Assembly: GCA_945870155.1 (NCBI GenBank)
Contig: CAMBSB010000011.1
Span: 1 to 64,000 of the forward strand
Direction of reading: 5' to 3'
Source of the DNA: Paludibacter jiangxiensis
GTDB taxonomy: Bacteria > Bacteroidota > Bacteroidia > Bacteroidales > Paludibacteraceae
Length of the DNA stretch: 64,000 bases
The position numbers and the translations under genes are program-made. This document shows, piece after piece, positions 18,188-27,917 of the stretch. The notes beneath the pieces were generated by a model. That model was given only the letters and a program-made list of their open reading frames with translations, did no database searches and was not told the DNA's origin. How positions within the stretch are numbered: the stretch's first letter is position 1; every line of letters starts with the position of its first letter.

Positions 18188-18955
18188 TTACATGGGTTTT
18201 TGAAAACAAAAAACAAAATAAACATAGCCTCCGTTTTTAATTTCATTGTATGTGTGCGACCCTATTGCACCAGCAAAATTATGCGTTGCTTTTTTGAAAA
18301 ATGGTGGTGCATATTTGTTTACCAAGGCTTCGCGGCGTGCATTATCCAATTCTAAAGCTTCTACAACATTGCTATTTATCCATTGCTCATCAAACTTTAC
18401 AAACTTATATTGCTTTAACAATTCGAGCAGGGCATCCAAATCTTTTGCATATCTGAAGTCTGTTAATAAAAAATATCCACCGGGTTTTAAAACTCTATAA
18501 ACTTCATTTAAAAACATGTCCATATTTGGATAGCGATGCGAAGATTCCACATTAAACACAATGTCAATACTTGCATCTTTGAGTTCTAAGTTTTGCGCAT
18601 TTCCTTGTTTGAAGCTAAGTCCATTTAAATGATAATGCTTGTTTCCGAAATTTGCTGCTCGAATATCCAAATCAATACCTAAAGCACTTTTTGGAAAGAA
18701 ATGTTTTGTTATATAGGCCAAACCACCACCACGTCCACAACCCACTTCAATTATGTCTTTTGCTTTTACATCAACCATTTTTGCCAAACGGTGATACAGT
18801 TGAATTGAGAATCGATTAGGCTCGTCATGTTCATCAAGCTCAATTATTTCATTTGAGTCATGGTATCCATAATTCATAAATAAAATCTCTTTTTTCTTGT
18901 CAATCACATTGACATACCAATACCACGCACGAAATAAAATTGAACGAAATGTCAT
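18188..18955 (-). CDS. SAM-dependent methyltransferase (class I)
   Basis: A 255-residue protein with a Rossmann methyltransferase core: motif I DIIEVGCGRGGGLAYI, the acidic loop GIDLD, motif II/III GNAQNLELKDASIDIVFNVESSHRYPN and post-motif RVLKPGGYFLLTDF. The long N-terminal region (LFRAWYWYVNVIDKKKEILFMNYGYHD) and the ESSHRYP block resemble methyltransferases acting on sterol-like or polyketide small molecules, but the substrate is not readable. A -7 box (TATCTTTG, minus, 19001-19008) precedes it. No operon partner. Confidence 0.85.
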   Translation of the reverse strand: MTFRSILFRAWYWYVNVIDKKKEILFMNYGYHDSNEIIELDEHDEPNRFSIQLYHRLAKMVDVKAKDIIEVGCGRGGGLAYITKHFFPKSALGIDLDIRAANFGNKHYHLNGLSFKQGNAQNLELKDASIDIVFNVESSHRYPNMDMFLNEVYRVLKPGGYFLLTDFRYAKDLDALLELLKQYKFVKFDEQWINSNVVEALELDNARREALVNKYAPPFFKKATHNFAGAIGSHTYNEIKNGGYVYFVFCFQKPM

Positions 18956-19206
18956 ATTTACTCTAAATTATTATGTTACTTGACTGTACTTTAAATAAAA
19001 CAAAGATAATCGAAAAATTGATAGTAAACACATTATGTACTAAAAGCTCTGATTTTGAATTAATTATATTGCTATCGACATGAAATAATAACACAACAAA
19101 ACTTAATTATATTTATTAAATCTTATTTTAATAATGAAATAAACACATAAAGTATAAACGAATTTAATTTGTTTAAGTGAATTATTTTAGTATGTAATTT
19201 AATTTG

Positions 19207-19214
19207 TATCTTTG
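19207..19214 (+). promoter_or_regulatory. -7 promoter box of pnp
   Basis: TATCTTTG, an exact TAnnTTTG match, 42 bp before the pnp ATG. It supports a short leader without the RNase III-processed hairpin known for E. coli pnp. Confidence 0.6.
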
Positions 19215-19255
19215 CAGCCAAATTTTAGTAGTAAAAAAAGAAAAATGTAATTTTT

Positions 19256-21385
19256 ATGAATGTAGTTACAAAAACTATCACATTGGGTGATGGACGTACG
19301 ATTTCTATTGAAACAGGAAAATTAGCTAAACAAGCTGATGGTTCTGTAATGGTTCGCATGGGCGATACCATGCTTTTGGCCACAGTTTGTTCGGCCAAAG
19401 ATGCTGTACCGGGAACGGATTTTATGCCACTTTCGGTTGATTATAAAGAAAAATATGCTGCCTTTGGACGTTTTCCCGGAGGTTTCCTTCGTCGTGAAGG
19501 TCGTGCATCGGATTACGAAATTTTAGTTTCACGCTTGGTTGACCGCGCATTGCGCCCTTTGTTTCCTGATGATTTTCATGCTGAAACTTTTGTGAATGTA
19601 ATGCTTGTTTCGTCGGATGGAGTTGATATGCCTGATGCATTAGCCGGTTTGGCTGCTTCTGCTGCTTTGGCTGTATCAGATGTTCCTTTCAATGGTCCAA
19701 TTTCTGAGGTTCGTGTTGCTCGAATTGCAGGTCAATTTGTTGTTAATCCAACTTTTGAACAATTGGCAACAGCTGATATGGAAATTATTGTGGCTGCAAC
19801 TATCGACAATATTATGATGGTTGAAGGTGAAATGAAAGAAGTTAGTGAGGAAGATTTGTTGAACGCAATGAAAGTTGCTCACGAAGCAATTAAAGTTCAT
19901 TGTCAGGTACAATTGGAATTGATGGAAGCTGTTGGCAAAACTGTAAAACGCAGCTATTGTCATGAAGAAACTGATGAAGATCTGAAAAAAGATATTTGGG
20001 CAAAAACTTACGATAAAGTGTATGCTGTAGCAGCTTCTTGTAACACCGATAAACACTCACGTGTAGAAAACTTTGAAGCTGTAAAAGCTGAATATATTGC
20101 TGCTTTGGAACCAGAAGTTGCAACAGCAAAAAAAGGACTGATTGGTAAGTACTATCATGATGTTGAAAAAGAAGCTATGCGTCGTTCTATACTAGATGAA
20201 GGAAAACGCTTAGATGGTCGTAAAACTACAGAAATACGCCCTATTTGGTCTGAAGTTGATTACTTACCCGGCGCACATGGTTCGGCAGTATTCACTCGTG
20301 GCGAAACTCAATCACTTACAACTGTAACTTTGGGAACTAAAATGGATGAGAAAATTGTTGATGATGCCTTGTTTAAAGGCAAAGAACGTTTCTTGTTACA
20401 TTATAATTTTCCTCCTTTCTCTACAGGCGAAGCAAAAGCATCACGTGGAACCGGTCGCCGTGAAGTAGGACATGGAAATTTGGCAATGCGTGCGTTGAAA
20501 AACATGATACCTGATAATTATCCTTATGTTATACGTATTGTATCCGATATTTTAGAATCAAATGGTTCATCTTCAATGGCAACAGTATGTGCAGGAACAT
20601 TGGCTTTGATGGATGCAGGTGTTGAAATTAAGAAACCTGTATCGGGTATTGCCATGGGTTTGATTTCTGAAAATAAAGGCAAAAACTTTGCGGTTCTTTC
20701 TGATATTTTGGGTGATGAAGATCATTTGGGTGATATGGACTTTAAAGTAACCGGTACTAAGGATGGTATAACAGCTACTCAAATGGATATTAAAGTAGAT
20801 GGACTATCATACGAAATTCTAGAAACAGCTTTAAGTCAAGCCAAAGCAGGACGTATGCATATTTTAGGTAAAATACAAGAAACACTGGAAGCTCCACGTG
20901 CCGATATGAAACCTAATGCTCCGCGTATTGTTGTTATGTTTATACCAAAGGAAATGATTGGAGCAATCATAGGCCCTGGTGGAAAGATTATTCAAAATAT
21001 GCAAGCTGAAACGGGTGCAGTGATTACGATCGAAGAAATTGGAGATCAGGGACGTGTAGAAATTGCAGCCAACAACAAAACTGCTATCGATGCTGCTATT
21101 GCCAAAATTAAAGGTATTGTTGCAATTCCTGAAATTGGCGAAACTTACCCATCGAAAGTGAAATCGGTTATGCCTTATGGTGCATTTGTTGAATTTATGC
21201 CAGGTAAAGAAGGTTTGTTGCACATTTCGGAAATTGACTGGAAACGCATAGAAACTATGGATCAGGCTGGAATCAAAGAAGGTGATATGATAGATGTTAA
21301 ATTGCTCGAAATTGATCAAAAAACCGGAAAATTCAAACTTTCACGTAAAGCCTTGTTGCCTCGACCTCCAAGAGAAGAAAAATAG
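19256..21385 (+). CDS. pnp: polyribonucleotide nucleotidyltransferase (PNPase)
   Basis: A 709-residue 3'-5' phosphorolytic exoribonuclease and part of the RNA degradosome. The order is RNase PH domain 1 (residues ~1-150, [34 protein letters not shown]), a helical linker, RNase PH domain 2 (~320-540, [23 protein letters not shown] and [16 protein letters not shown]), a KH domain ([16 protein letters not shown]) and S1 ([19 protein letters not shown]). Length and order are typical. It is monocistronic, followed by a repeat and a terminator. Confidence 0.98.
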   Translation: MNVVTKTITLGDGRTISIETGKLAKQADGSVMVRMGDTMLLATVCSAKDAVPGTDFMPLSVDYKEKYAAFGRFPGGFLRREGRASDYEILVSRLVDRALRPLFPDDFHAETFVNVMLVSSDGVDMPDALAGLAASAALAVSDVPFNGPISEVRVARIAGQFVVNPTFEQLATADMEIIVAATIDNIMMVEGEMKEVSEEDLLNAMKVAHEAIKVHCQVQLELMEAVGKTVKRSYCHEETDEDLKKDIWAKTYDKVYAVAASCNTDKHSRVENFEAVKAEYIAALEPEVATAKKGLIGKYYHDVEKEAMRRSILDEGKRLDGRKTTEIRPIWSEVDYLPGAHGSAVFTRGETQSLTTVTLGTKMDEKIVDDALFKGKERFLLHYNFPPFSTGEAKASRGTGRREVGHGNLAMRALKNMIPDNYPYVIRIVSDILESNGSSSMATVCAGTLALMDAGVEIKKPVSGIAMGLISENKGKNFAVLSDILGDEDHLGDMDFKVTGTKDGITATQMDIKVDGLSYEILETALSQAKAGRMHILGKIQETLEAPRADMKPNAPRIVVMFIPKEMIGAIIGPGGKIIQNMQAETGAVITIEEIGDQGRVEIAANNKTAIDAAIAKIKGIVAIPEIGETYPSKVKSVMPYGAFVEFMPGKEGLLHISEIDWKRIETMDQAGIKEGDMIDVKLLEIDQKTGKFKLSRKALLPRPPREEK

Positions 21386-21389
21386 GAAC

Positions 21390-21437
21390 CTCTCCCCTCC
21401 CGATAGCTATCGGGACTACTCAAAAGGAGAGGGAGAG
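21390..21437. repeat. palindrome-bearing intergenic repeat
   Basis: A CTCTCCCCT arm, then the palindrome CCCGATAGCTATCGGG, then an AGGAGAGGGAGAG arm, giving two nested foldbacks. The same 16-bp palindrome lies inside the SpoIID-like gene at 43408-43425, which marks it as a dispersed repeat. Confidence 0.75.
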
Positions 21438-21446
21438 AGCATTGAA

Positions 21447-21484
21447 TAAAAAAGCTGCAATCAGAAATTGATTGCAGCTTTTTT
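21447..21484. terminator. bidirectional terminator after pnp
   Basis: AAAAAAGCTGCAATCA and TGATTGCAGCTTTTTT form a 16-bp perfect hairpin with a 5-base loop and a T run on both strands. Confidence 0.9.
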
Positions 21485-21771
21485 ATTTGCCAAACTAAAG
21501 AAATCATCTGCTTTTTTATGCCGTTTTTTTCAAAAAAAACGCCAAGAAATTAAGTAGAAAAATGGATGGTATTAATATAAAAAAGGCATTGTATGCGTAC
21601 ACAGTTCAAGTTTAATGCAACATAACAGGCTTAAACAACAATATAACACCCTGTTCTATTTCATTATAAAACTTTGTAATAATTACATATATGGTTGATT
21701 ATAAATCAAGTAAAAAAATATAATATAGGTTTTATTAAGTTATTTTAGCGCACAATACAAGATATATTGTC

Positions 21772-21779
21772 TACTTTTG
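21772..21779 (+). promoter_or_regulatory. -7 promoter box with no coding gene downstream
   Basis: TACTTTTG fits TAnnTTTG. About 20 bp upstream is a TTTTAG that could be a weak -33 element. The next plus-strand landmark is a terminator, not a start codon. Confidence 0.45.
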
Positions 21780-21785
21780 CATTGT

Positions 21786-22000
21786 CGTAAAACACAAAAT
21801 CATATAAGACTTATAGATTGTATTTTTTAAATGCTGATTAAATAAGATAATTGAATAGTGCGACCGTTTATTACACATATTTAAAACAATTTGCAATTTG
21901 AAATATCGGAATTCTAAACCTTAATTTATCTCTTTGTTTACACTTTGGATGGATTAGTCCGAATTAAAAACGCTTTCCTGACTTGGAAAGCGTTTTTTTT
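21786..22000 (+). ncRNA. candidate small RNA of about 210 nt
   Basis: The segment lies between the -7 box at 21772-21779 and a strong terminator at 21967-22000 and has no convincing open frame. Within it, ATCGGAATTC and GGATTAGTCCGAATT could pair in part. Size and architecture suit a 6S-like RNA, but I could not fold it into a convincing 6S shape and do not claim the family. The rest of the gap (21485-21771) shows nothing I can name. Confidence 0.35.
21967..22000. terminator. terminator with plus-strand T8 tail
   Basis: AAAACGCTTTCC / GGAAAGCGTTTT forms a 12-bp stem followed by T on the plus strand. On the minus strand it lies 20 bp beyond the nuclease stop and may also end that transcript. 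Confidence 0.85.
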
Positions 22001-22019
22001 TAGTGCAGAATTTGTTATA

Positions 22020-22784
22020 CTAAAATATATCGTTTAAAATATTGGCCAACTGAATTCCACCTCTATAAAGCATTTCATCTAAGTTGTCAGAGAAACGATA
22101 AATATATTGATAATTGTTGGTATTGGATTTATCATAATTATAAATCTCATTTCTAATAAGATATCCGGCTTCTATGGATTGTAAAACTGTAAATTCTACA
22201 AATTCTTTTTTGCGTGGTTTGAATTTATCCTGAAGATATTGACTAAACTCAGAATAAGACATTTTTCTATTTTCAGTAATCATTCCATCCCATACAGCGT
22301 GTATATTTGTGGTTTTACCAAACCAATTTACACTGATTTTATTTCCACCTAAATCTTCGAACCGCCCTAAATGCATTGGTTGATGTAAATCGGCAACAAA
22401 ATGCACCAAAAACTTCAGAGCTTCAGCATCTTTGGGATTATCTTTAAGCCTTTTAGTCATTAAATCAATGGCGTAAAACAAATGATCACCCTCTGCTTGA
22501 TTATTTTGTAACAATGCAAATAAATCATTTGTTGTTAAGCTGTCTTTCAAGTTTTGATAATGCCACTGATAGCTATAATCATATTTTTTATCGCTTCGCA
22601 CTTCATCAGCCCATGTCGATTCATAAATTATTCCATGTTTTCCAAGCAATTTATCACAATGTTTTTTTGCTTTTATATTTAAGTTTTTGTAAGCAATTTC
22701 TGATATAATGCGATGACCTACAGCATCATATGCCCATGTAAAAGTAGAGATAAATAGTGAAACAATAATAAGACTTTTTTTCAT
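22020..22784 (-). CDS. secreted S1/P1-family nuclease
   Basis: A 254-residue zinc nuclease for single-stranded nucleic acids. The signal peptide is followed by a mature start near WAYDAVGHRIISEIAY, where the N-terminal Trp and the His are zinc ligands in the family. Further zinc ligands are visible in the helices with FLVHFVADLHQPMHLG and NIHAVWDGMI. It should be periplasmic and used for nucleotide scavenging. It starts 64 bp after alanine dehydrogenase with no terminator seen between, so cotranscription is possible. Confidence 0.9.
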   Translation of the reverse strand: MKKSLIIVSLFISTFTWAYDAVGHRIISEIAYKNLNIKAKKHCDKLLGKHGIIYESTWADEVRSDKKYDYSYQWHYQNLKDSLTTNDLFALLQNNQAEGDHLFYAIDLMTKRLKDNPKDAEALKFLVHFVADLHQPMHLGRFEDLGGNKISVNWFGKTTNIHAVWDGMITENRKMSYSEFSQYLQDKFKPRKKEFVEFTVLQSIEAGYLIRNEIYNYDKSNTNNYQYIYRFSDNLDEMLYRGGIQLANILNDIF

Positions 22785-22848
22785 TTTTGTTTGTTTTTTG
22801 TATTTTTGTCTTTATTCTTTGATCTTTAATCTTTAATCTTTGTTCTAT

Positions 22849-24051
22849 TTAATATCCGGCTAAAAGTAAGCCAATGTCGTTTGAATTTATTCCATAATAA
22901 TCACCAATAAGTCTATTAACCAAAACACCGCCATAAATATAAGCACCATTTCTAAATCCTGCACTTTCAGTAATTGCAGATTTTACACTTCCGGAATTTC
23001 CAATTTTCAATAAAATTGGTGCAAAAATATTACTTAAAGCCATGGAGGTTGTTCGTGCTACACGTGCCGATATATTAGGTACACAATAATGTATGACACC
23101 ATGTTTAATGAAAATTGGATTTTTTAATGTTCTGCATTTTGAAGTTTCAAAACAGCCACCCTGATCGACACTTAAATCGATGATTACAGCACCGGTTTTC
23201 ATTGTTTTAACCAAGTCTTCTGATACCATAAAACGTTCAGATCCATTTATATACCTCAGATTACCTATAACGGCATCTGCTGATGCCAATGCTTTAAACA
23301 AAACAGCCGGGTGAATTACAGATGTAAAAACCTGTTGCCCTAAATAATGTTGAATTTTTCGGAGTTTGTTAATGTCATGGTCAAATATTTTCACTTGTGC
23401 TCCCAGTGCCAGAGCCGAACGGGCAGCCACTGTGCCGGTAATTCCTGCTCCTAAAATCAATACTTCTGTAGGTGATATTCCTGCAATACCTCCCAAAAGA
23501 AGGCCTTTTCCACCATGCTCGTTACTCATCAACTCTGCAGCTACTGTAATAGCAGTTGAACCTTCAATCTCAGAGACTGAACTTACCACAGGAAATGCTT
23601 TTTGCTCATCTTTTATTAACTCATAAGCAATAGCTGTCATTTTCTTTTTCATTATCAAAGTAATACACTCAGCCGAAAAATTGCTTAACTGTAACATCGA
23701 GAAAATGGTCGATTTGTCATGCATTAACTCAAGTTCCATTAATGTTGGAGGAGCTATTTTTAACACTAAGTCTGCACCGTAAACCTCTACATCGCTGTCA
23801 ACCAGATAAGCACCGGCTTCGCTGTAATGTAAGTCGGAATACGACATGGGCTCTCCTGCACCTCTTTGTACATAAACGCTATGGCCTTCTTCAGTTACTA
23901 TGGCTACACCTTCGGGAGTTAAAGCTAGACGAGATTCAAGATCGGGATTCTCTTTTGGTAAACCTATCGATAATCGTGGTTTTCGAGCTATTTCTCTTAA
24001 TAAACACTCTTCAGGAAAAAGTGAATGTTGTGTTTTTGGGTCTATTTTCAT
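22849..24051 (-). CDS. ald: alanine dehydrogenase
   Basis: A 400-residue NAD-dependent enzyme interconverting alanine and pyruvate + ammonia (AlaDH/PNT family). The N-terminal substrate domain has GLPKENPDLESRLALTPEGV. The Rossmann segment has EVLILGAGITGTVAARSALALGAQVKIFD, and IDLSVDQGGCFETS matches the family. It is longer at the N-terminus (about 30 residues) than the classical 370-residue enzyme, as in Bacteroidetes homologues. A -7 box (TAGTTTTG, minus, 24077-24084) with a TTTG 20 bp further upstream defines the promoter. The link to alanine from the salvage genes is metabolic inference only. Confidence 0.9.
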   Translation of the reverse strand: MKIDPKTQHSLFPEECLLREIARKPRLSIGLPKENPDLESRLALTPEGVAIVTEEGHSVYVQRGAGEPMSYSDLHYSEAGAYLVDSDVEVYGADLVLKIAPPTLMELELMHDKSTIFSMLQLSNFSAECITLIMKKKMTAIAYELIKDEQKAFPVVSSVSEIEGSTAITVAAELMSNEHGGKGLLLGGIAGISPTEVLILGAGITGTVAARSALALGAQVKIFDHDINKLRKIQHYLGQQVFTSVIHPAVLFKALASADAVIGNLRYINGSERFMVSEDLVKTMKTGAVIIDLSVDQGGCFETSKCRTLKNPIFIKHGVIHYCVPNISARVARTTSMALSNIFAPILLKIGNSGSVKSAITESAGFRNGAYIYGGVLVNRLIGDYYGINSNDIGLLLAGY

Positions 24052-24199
24052 AAAAATAAGTATTTCTGACAGACTACAAAACTAAACACTATTATTGATA
24101 AATCCAAATAAATTCTTAATTTGAGTAGCAAATACGATCGTTTGTTTTTGAAAATGATAATTTAATGAAATTTTTCTATCTTATAATCGGAACTTAAAG

Positions 24200-24207
24200 T
24201 ACCTTTG
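24200..24207 (+). promoter_or_regulatory. -7 promoter box of the DMT transporter gene
   Basis: TACCTTTG ends only 9 bp before the ATG at 24217, so the transcript should be leaderless or nearly so. It also excludes the upstream TTG start at 24205, which lies inside the box. Confidence 0.55.
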
Positions 24208-24216
24208 TGCCCAATT

Positions 24217-25188
24217 ATGGAAAAAAGTAAATTTAAAGGTCATATTGCAATTTTTGCTGCCAATATTCTTTTTGGATTGAATAATCCAATTTCTCGTTCT
24301 TTGATGCCTGAGACTTTAAGTCCCTATGTGTTAATTATTTTCAGGCTTTTAGGGGGAATGATTTTGTTTTGGATTGCATCCTTATTTGTAAAAAAGGAAA
24401 AGGTAACTCCCAAAGATATTTTGCTGTTTTTCTTTGCAGCAATTTTTGGCTTGACTACCAATCAATTACCATTTATAGTCGGTTTGTCTATGACTTCGCC
24501 CATCGATGCTTCAATAGTTGTGACACTGCTGCCTATTTTGAGTATGATTTTAGCCGCAATCATCATCAAAGAGCCAATTACCTTAATGAAAACTTTCGGG
24601 GTGCTTGTTGGCGCCTCAGGAGCGCTTGTGCTTATTTTTGGAAGTCATTCCGGCAGCTTAGGCTCGGGCAATACTGCAGGAAATATGTTGGCATTATTGG
24701 CTGTTTTCTCTTTCGCGCTATATCTTACACTTTTTAAAAGTTTAATTTCACGATATTCATCCATTACAATCATGAAATGGATGTTTCTCTTCGGAAGCAT
24801 TCAGACTTATCCATTTTGTCATAATTCACTTATGTCGACTGATTTCAGTTTATTTGATACATTGGTATATTGGCGCATTTTCTATATCGTGGTGATAGCT
24901 ACTTTCTTCACATACATTTTGCTGCCCATTAGTCAAAAAGTTTTAAGACCCACAACTCTTAGTATGTATAATTATTTACAACCTATAGTGGCTTCATTGG
25001 CTACGGTGGCAATGGGATTGGATAGTTTTGGTGCTGATAAAATTTTATCTGCAGTTTTAGTTTTTGCAGGAGTTTATTTTGTAACTCAAAGTAAATCCAG
25101 GGCACAAGTTGAAGCTGAAAATCAGAAGAAACTCAATCAAATAAAGCATGAAGAATTGGGAGAGAATTCAAGCCATAAAAATCTGTAA
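24217..25188 (+). CDS. EamA/DMT-family transporter
   Basis: A 323-residue inner-membrane protein with about ten hydrophobic helices in two EamA repeats. The first has NPISRSLMPETLSPYVLIIFRLLGG and the second FSFALYLTLFKSLISRYSSITIMKWMF. The drug/metabolite superfamily exports amino acids and other small metabolites; the substrate cannot be assigned. I start at ATG 24217 because the TTG at 24205 lies within the predicted promoter box. Its 3' end overlaps the convergent recO gene by 56 bp. Confidence 0.88.
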   Translation: MEKSKFKGHIAIFAANILFGLNNPISRSLMPETLSPYVLIIFRLLGGMILFWIASLFVKKEKVTPKDILLFFFAAIFGLTTNQLPFIVGLSMTSPIDASIVVTLLPILSMILAAIIIKEPITLMKTFGVLVGASGALVLIFGSHSGSLGSGNTAGNMLALLAVFSFALYLTLFKSLISRYSSITIMKWMFLFGSIQTYPFCHNSLMSTDFSLFDTLVYWRIFYIVVIATFFTYILLPISQKVLRPTTLSMYNYLQPIVASLATVAMGLDSFGADKILSAVLVFAGVYFVTQSKSRAQVEAENQKKLNQIKHEELGENSSHKNL

Positions 25189-25855
25189 GGTGTAATTTAT
25201 AATACTCAATAATATTTTCGAGTAATTTATAACGTTCATCCCTATGAAGAGATATGGTTTTTAAATTTGTAAAGTCAGCTTGCATTATTCGTACAAAATT
25301 TTCAGTAGCTTCGGGTGTAAGATAATGATTATGGATAGGTTTTGAAATTGATGCAATTCCATTCATTAAATCAAAATACTTTAATTGTCCATCCTCAATA
25401 TTTGGCTCAAAACCCAAATATCTGGTAAGTTTCAGTAGGAATACCAAATGAAAATTAGCCAGCCCCTCTTCGCAACAATCCAATGCCTGAATGGAGTTTT
25501 CTAAAAAGTAATACATATTTTCATCAGCATCAGTTTGTTTAATGCATCTATAAAGAACTTCGGAAATAAACAGCGCTAAAGAATTTTTTACAGGATTGTA
25601 TGGTATACCCGTTAATGGGAAAGAGATACGAATATCTTTTATACTTTGAATGGTTTTGTTGGGTGAATGATAAACATCCATATCCAAAATAGTAAGAGCT
25701 TGTAGAAATGCATTCCTACATTTCGATTTTTTCTTATTTGCTCCATGCACCATGTAAACCACACGTCCAAATTCGCTTGTGAATATTGTAACTATATTGG
25801 CCGAATCGCTATATTTTAGCGAGTGTAATATAATTCCGTTGGTTTTTTGCAGCAT
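25133..25855 (-). CDS. recO: DNA repair protein RecO
   Basis: A 240-residue recombination mediator that helps load RecA with RecR. The N-terminal OB fold starts TNGIILHSLKYSDSANIVTIFTSEFGRVVYMVHGANKKKSK. The helical C-terminal domain includes LFISEVLYRCIKQ and FHLVFLLKLTRYLGFEPN. The zinc-finger cysteines of Deinococcus-type RecO are not obvious. A -7 box (TATATTTG, minus, 25875-25882) lies 20 bp upstream. Its 3' end overlaps that of the DMT transporter tail to tail. Confidence 0.92.
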   Translation of the reverse strand: MLQKTNGIILHSLKYSDSANIVTIFTSEFGRVVYMVHGANKKKSKCRNAFLQALTILDMDVYHSPNKTIQSIKDIRISFPLTGIPYNPVKNSLALFISEVLYRCIKQTDADENMYYFLENSIQALDCCEEGLANFHLVFLLKLTRYLGFEPNIEDGQLKYFDLMNGIASISKPIHNHYLTPEATENFVRIMQADFTNLKTISLHRDERYKLLENIIEYYKLHLTDFYGLNSLPILHALFD

Positions 25856-25995
25856 AAATTCATAATTTTTATTGCAAATATACTGAAAAATATCGCTTTT
25901 ATTTAATTAAAAATATAATTTTACTACTTTTTGCAATTAAAAACTATTGACAAATAGGGAATTACAAAATAATACAAAATATTTATACTAAAGTC

Positions 25996-26026
25996 TTTGT
26001 CAATTCAAAAAACTGCCGTATATTTG
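25996..26026 (+). promoter_or_regulatory. promoter of the tRNA-Glu/rpsT unit
   Basis: TTTG (25996-25999), a 19-bp spacer and TATATTTG (26019-26026) give a full Bacteroidetes -33/-7 promoter 49 bp upstream of the tRNA. Confidence 0.7.
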
Positions 26027-26074
26027 CACCCGCAATTGAGACATAGAAAAAAGCTCAAAAGCACAAGACCAATT

Positions 26075-26146
26075 GGTCCATTCGTCTATCGGTTAGGACG
26101 CCAGGTTTTCATCCTGGAAAGAGGGGTTCGACTCCCCTATGGACTA
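26075..26146 (+). tRNA. tRNA-Glu (anticodon UUC)
   Basis: A complete cloverleaf. The acceptor arm GGTCCAT pairs with ATGGACT (G-U at the first pair). The D arm is in CGTCTATCGGTTAGGACG. The anticodon stem CCAGG/CCTGG has loop TTTTCAT, and the T arm AGGGG-TTCGACT-CCCCT is intact. The 3' CCA is not encoded (CTA follows the discriminator A). It lies 38 bp upstream of rpsT and probably shares its transcript. Confidence 0.97.
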
Positions 26147-26184
26147 CTAAACAAGAAATTTAAAGAAACAAAATTAAGATTGAG

Positions 26185-26439
26185 ATGGCAAATCATAAAT
26201 CGTCGATAAAAAGAATTCGTCAAACCGAGAAACGCAAATTACACAATCGTTATTACGCAAAAACTGCTCGTAACGCTGTTCGCAAATTGCGTGCTACTTC
26301 AGATAAAGCAGTTGCTGCTGAAATGTTACCAAAAATTAGCTCTATGCTTGATAAGTTGGCTAAACGTAACATTATACACAAAAACAAAGCTTCGAATTTG
26401 AAATCGAAGTTAACAGTTTTCGTTAACAAAATAGCATAA
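26185..26439 (+). CDS. rpsT: 30S ribosomal protein S20
   Basis: An 84-residue basic helical protein that binds 16S rRNA. It begins [36 protein letters not shown] and contains the family block [14 protein letters not shown]. Length is typical. A strong terminator follows directly. Confidence 0.97.
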   Translation: MANHKSSIKRIRQTEKRKLHNRYYAKTARNAVRKLRATSDKAVAAEMLPKISSMLDKLAKRNIIHKNKASNLKSKLTVFVNKIA

Positions 26440-26460
26440 TTGCTTCTTGTAAAATATACA

Positions 26461-26493
26461 GAAGCCCTTTTCCAATTGGAAGAGGGCTTTTTT
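26461..26493 (+). terminator. terminator of rpsT
   Basis: AAGCCCTTTTCCAA / TTGGAAGAGGGCTT forms a 14-bp stem with one mismatch followed by T6, 22 bp after the stop. Confidence 0.9.
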
Positions 26494-26565
26494 GTCATCC
26501 TATTTATTCGATATTTTTTTTGCGGTAAATTGAGTAGGAATTTATTTTGGGTCAATGTAAATTTT

Positions 26566-27300
26566 TTAGTATTCGATATCAGCAATTATTGCTTGTTCGG
26601 TCATTTGGAATAAAGTATTGAAGTCGTAATCACTTACTTTTATTGGTGCGTGAACCGTGAATTTTAGCTTATTACCCATACCCAAGGGGAAGTTGCCATA
26701 CTTAAATACTTTCCACGAATTATTTATTGTAACAGGTACAACATAAGCACTAGGTGCATATTTGCAAAGTATTTTCAATCCATTAGAAGCGAAAGCCTTT
26801 GGTTTGCCATTTCGCGTACGGGTACCTTCAGGAAATATAACTGCTGACCGATGATTAACTTCAATGTATTCTGCCATCTTTTTCATGGCAGGTAATGCTT
26901 GTTTTGGGTCATTTCGGTCTATAAGTACTGAACCACCATATTTCAGATTATACGAAACACTTGGAATTCCTTTTCCTAGTTCAATTTTACTGACAAATTT
27001 TGGATGAAATTTGCGGAAATACCAAGCAAACCCGATAATATCGAAAGTGCCTTGATGATTTGAAGCAAAGATAATTGGGACACCACTTGGTATTAATTCG
27101 AGATTTTTAACTTCGAAATTTGAAAATAAGAAGTTGACAGTACGGATCAAAAAGAAGTTTAAAAAGTCAACGCTCTTTTTATGTGCCTGATAACCAAATA
27201 GATTATAACAAATCCATTGTATAGGTTGAAATAGACATATAAATAACAGAAACCATAAATAGGCAAGAATAGAGAAGGGGTAAGATATAATTTTTTTCAT
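26566..27300 (-). CDS. plsC: 1-acyl-sn-glycerol-3-phosphate acyltransferase
   Basis: A 244-residue membrane-associated acyltransferase for phosphatidate synthesis. The N-terminus has a hydrophobic segment (ILAYLWFLLFICLFQPI). Motif I is NHQGTFD (H-x4-D) and motif III is FPEGTR, in the usual order and spacing. A -7 box (TATTTTTG, minus, 27318-27325) lies 17 bp upstream. No operon partner. The substrate is not certain from sequence: it could also act on ornithine- or serine-type lipids. Confidence 0.88.
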   Translation of the reverse strand: MKKIISYPFSILAYLWFLLFICLFQPIQWICYNLFGYQAHKKSVDFLNFFLIRTVNFLFSNFEVKNLELIPSGVPIIFASNHQGTFDIIGFAWYFRKFHPKFVSKIELGKGIPSVSYNLKYGGSVLIDRNDPKQALPAMKKMAEYIEVNHRSAVIFPEGTRTRNGKPKAFASNGLKILCKYAPSAYVVPVTINNSWKVFKYGNFPLGMGNKLKFTVHAPIKVSDYDFNTLFQMTEQAIIADIEY

Positions 27301-27437
27301 ATTCTGGAAATTTTCAACAAAAATAGAAAATATTTTTTCAAATATAAAAGATTCATGAAATCAAAATGCAATTTCGGATTTACTTTTTTTATTTTTATTG
27401 AAAAAACTCGGTAAGATGACAAAAAAAATTATATTTG

Positions 27438-27842
27438 TTATTTATTTAAATGCTTTTGTATTAATTCTAGTAACTCTATATGGTTAATTGGTTTGGTAAG
27501 ATAATCGTTGCATCCGGCTTCAAGTGACTTTTGTCTGTCGCCTGATAAACCATAAGCGGTTTGAGAAATGATGGCTATGTTCGGATTAAGTTTTCTGATT
27601 TCTCGTGTGGCTTCATATCCGTTCATTTCAGGCATTAAAATATCCATCAATATCAGATCAATATCGTTATGCTTACTGCAAATTTCAACTGCTTCAAGAC
27701 CGTTATTTGCTATTAGTATTTCTTTACATATATCATTTATATATTTAGAGATTAACACTTGTGAGTAAACCTCATCTTCCACTATTAATATTTTATACTT
27801 TGGAGAAGGATAAACTTCATTATCAGTTGAATTTACTTTCAT
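27438..27842 (-). CDS. single-domain response regulator (receiver only)
   Basis: A 134-residue CheY-like receiver with no output domain. The acidic pocket is in ILIVEDE, the phosphoacceptor Asp in LILMDILMPEMNG, the switch Thr in ISQTAYG and the Lys in YLTKPI. I start at ATG 27842 (MKVNSTDNEV). The longer frame to 27914 begins at the predicted transcription start, since a -7 box lies at 27918-27925. No kinase is nearby, so it probably serves an unlinked hybrid histidine kinase. Confidence 0.88.
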   Translation of the reverse strand: MKVNSTDNEVYPSPKYKILIVEDEVYSQVLISKYINDICKEILIANNGLEAVEICSKHNDIDLILMDILMPEMNGYEATREIRKLNPNIAIISQTAYGLSGDRQKSLEAGCNDYLTKPINHIELLELIQKHLNK

Positions 27843-27917
27843 GTTAGTGATTTTTAGTATGTAATTATGTTGGCAATAAGCTGTTCTTGAACTATTTTTT
27901 GAATAAAATTTCAATCA

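Noticed and set aside
22785-22848. Short CTTTRATCTTTAAT-like tandem motif between ald and the nuclease gene
   Set aside because: Low-complexity AT-rich repetition of a few units; no structure or gene that I can defend.
25997-26209. 70-codon plus-strand open frame
   Set aside because: It runs through tRNA-Glu and into rpsT; there is no protein-like content.
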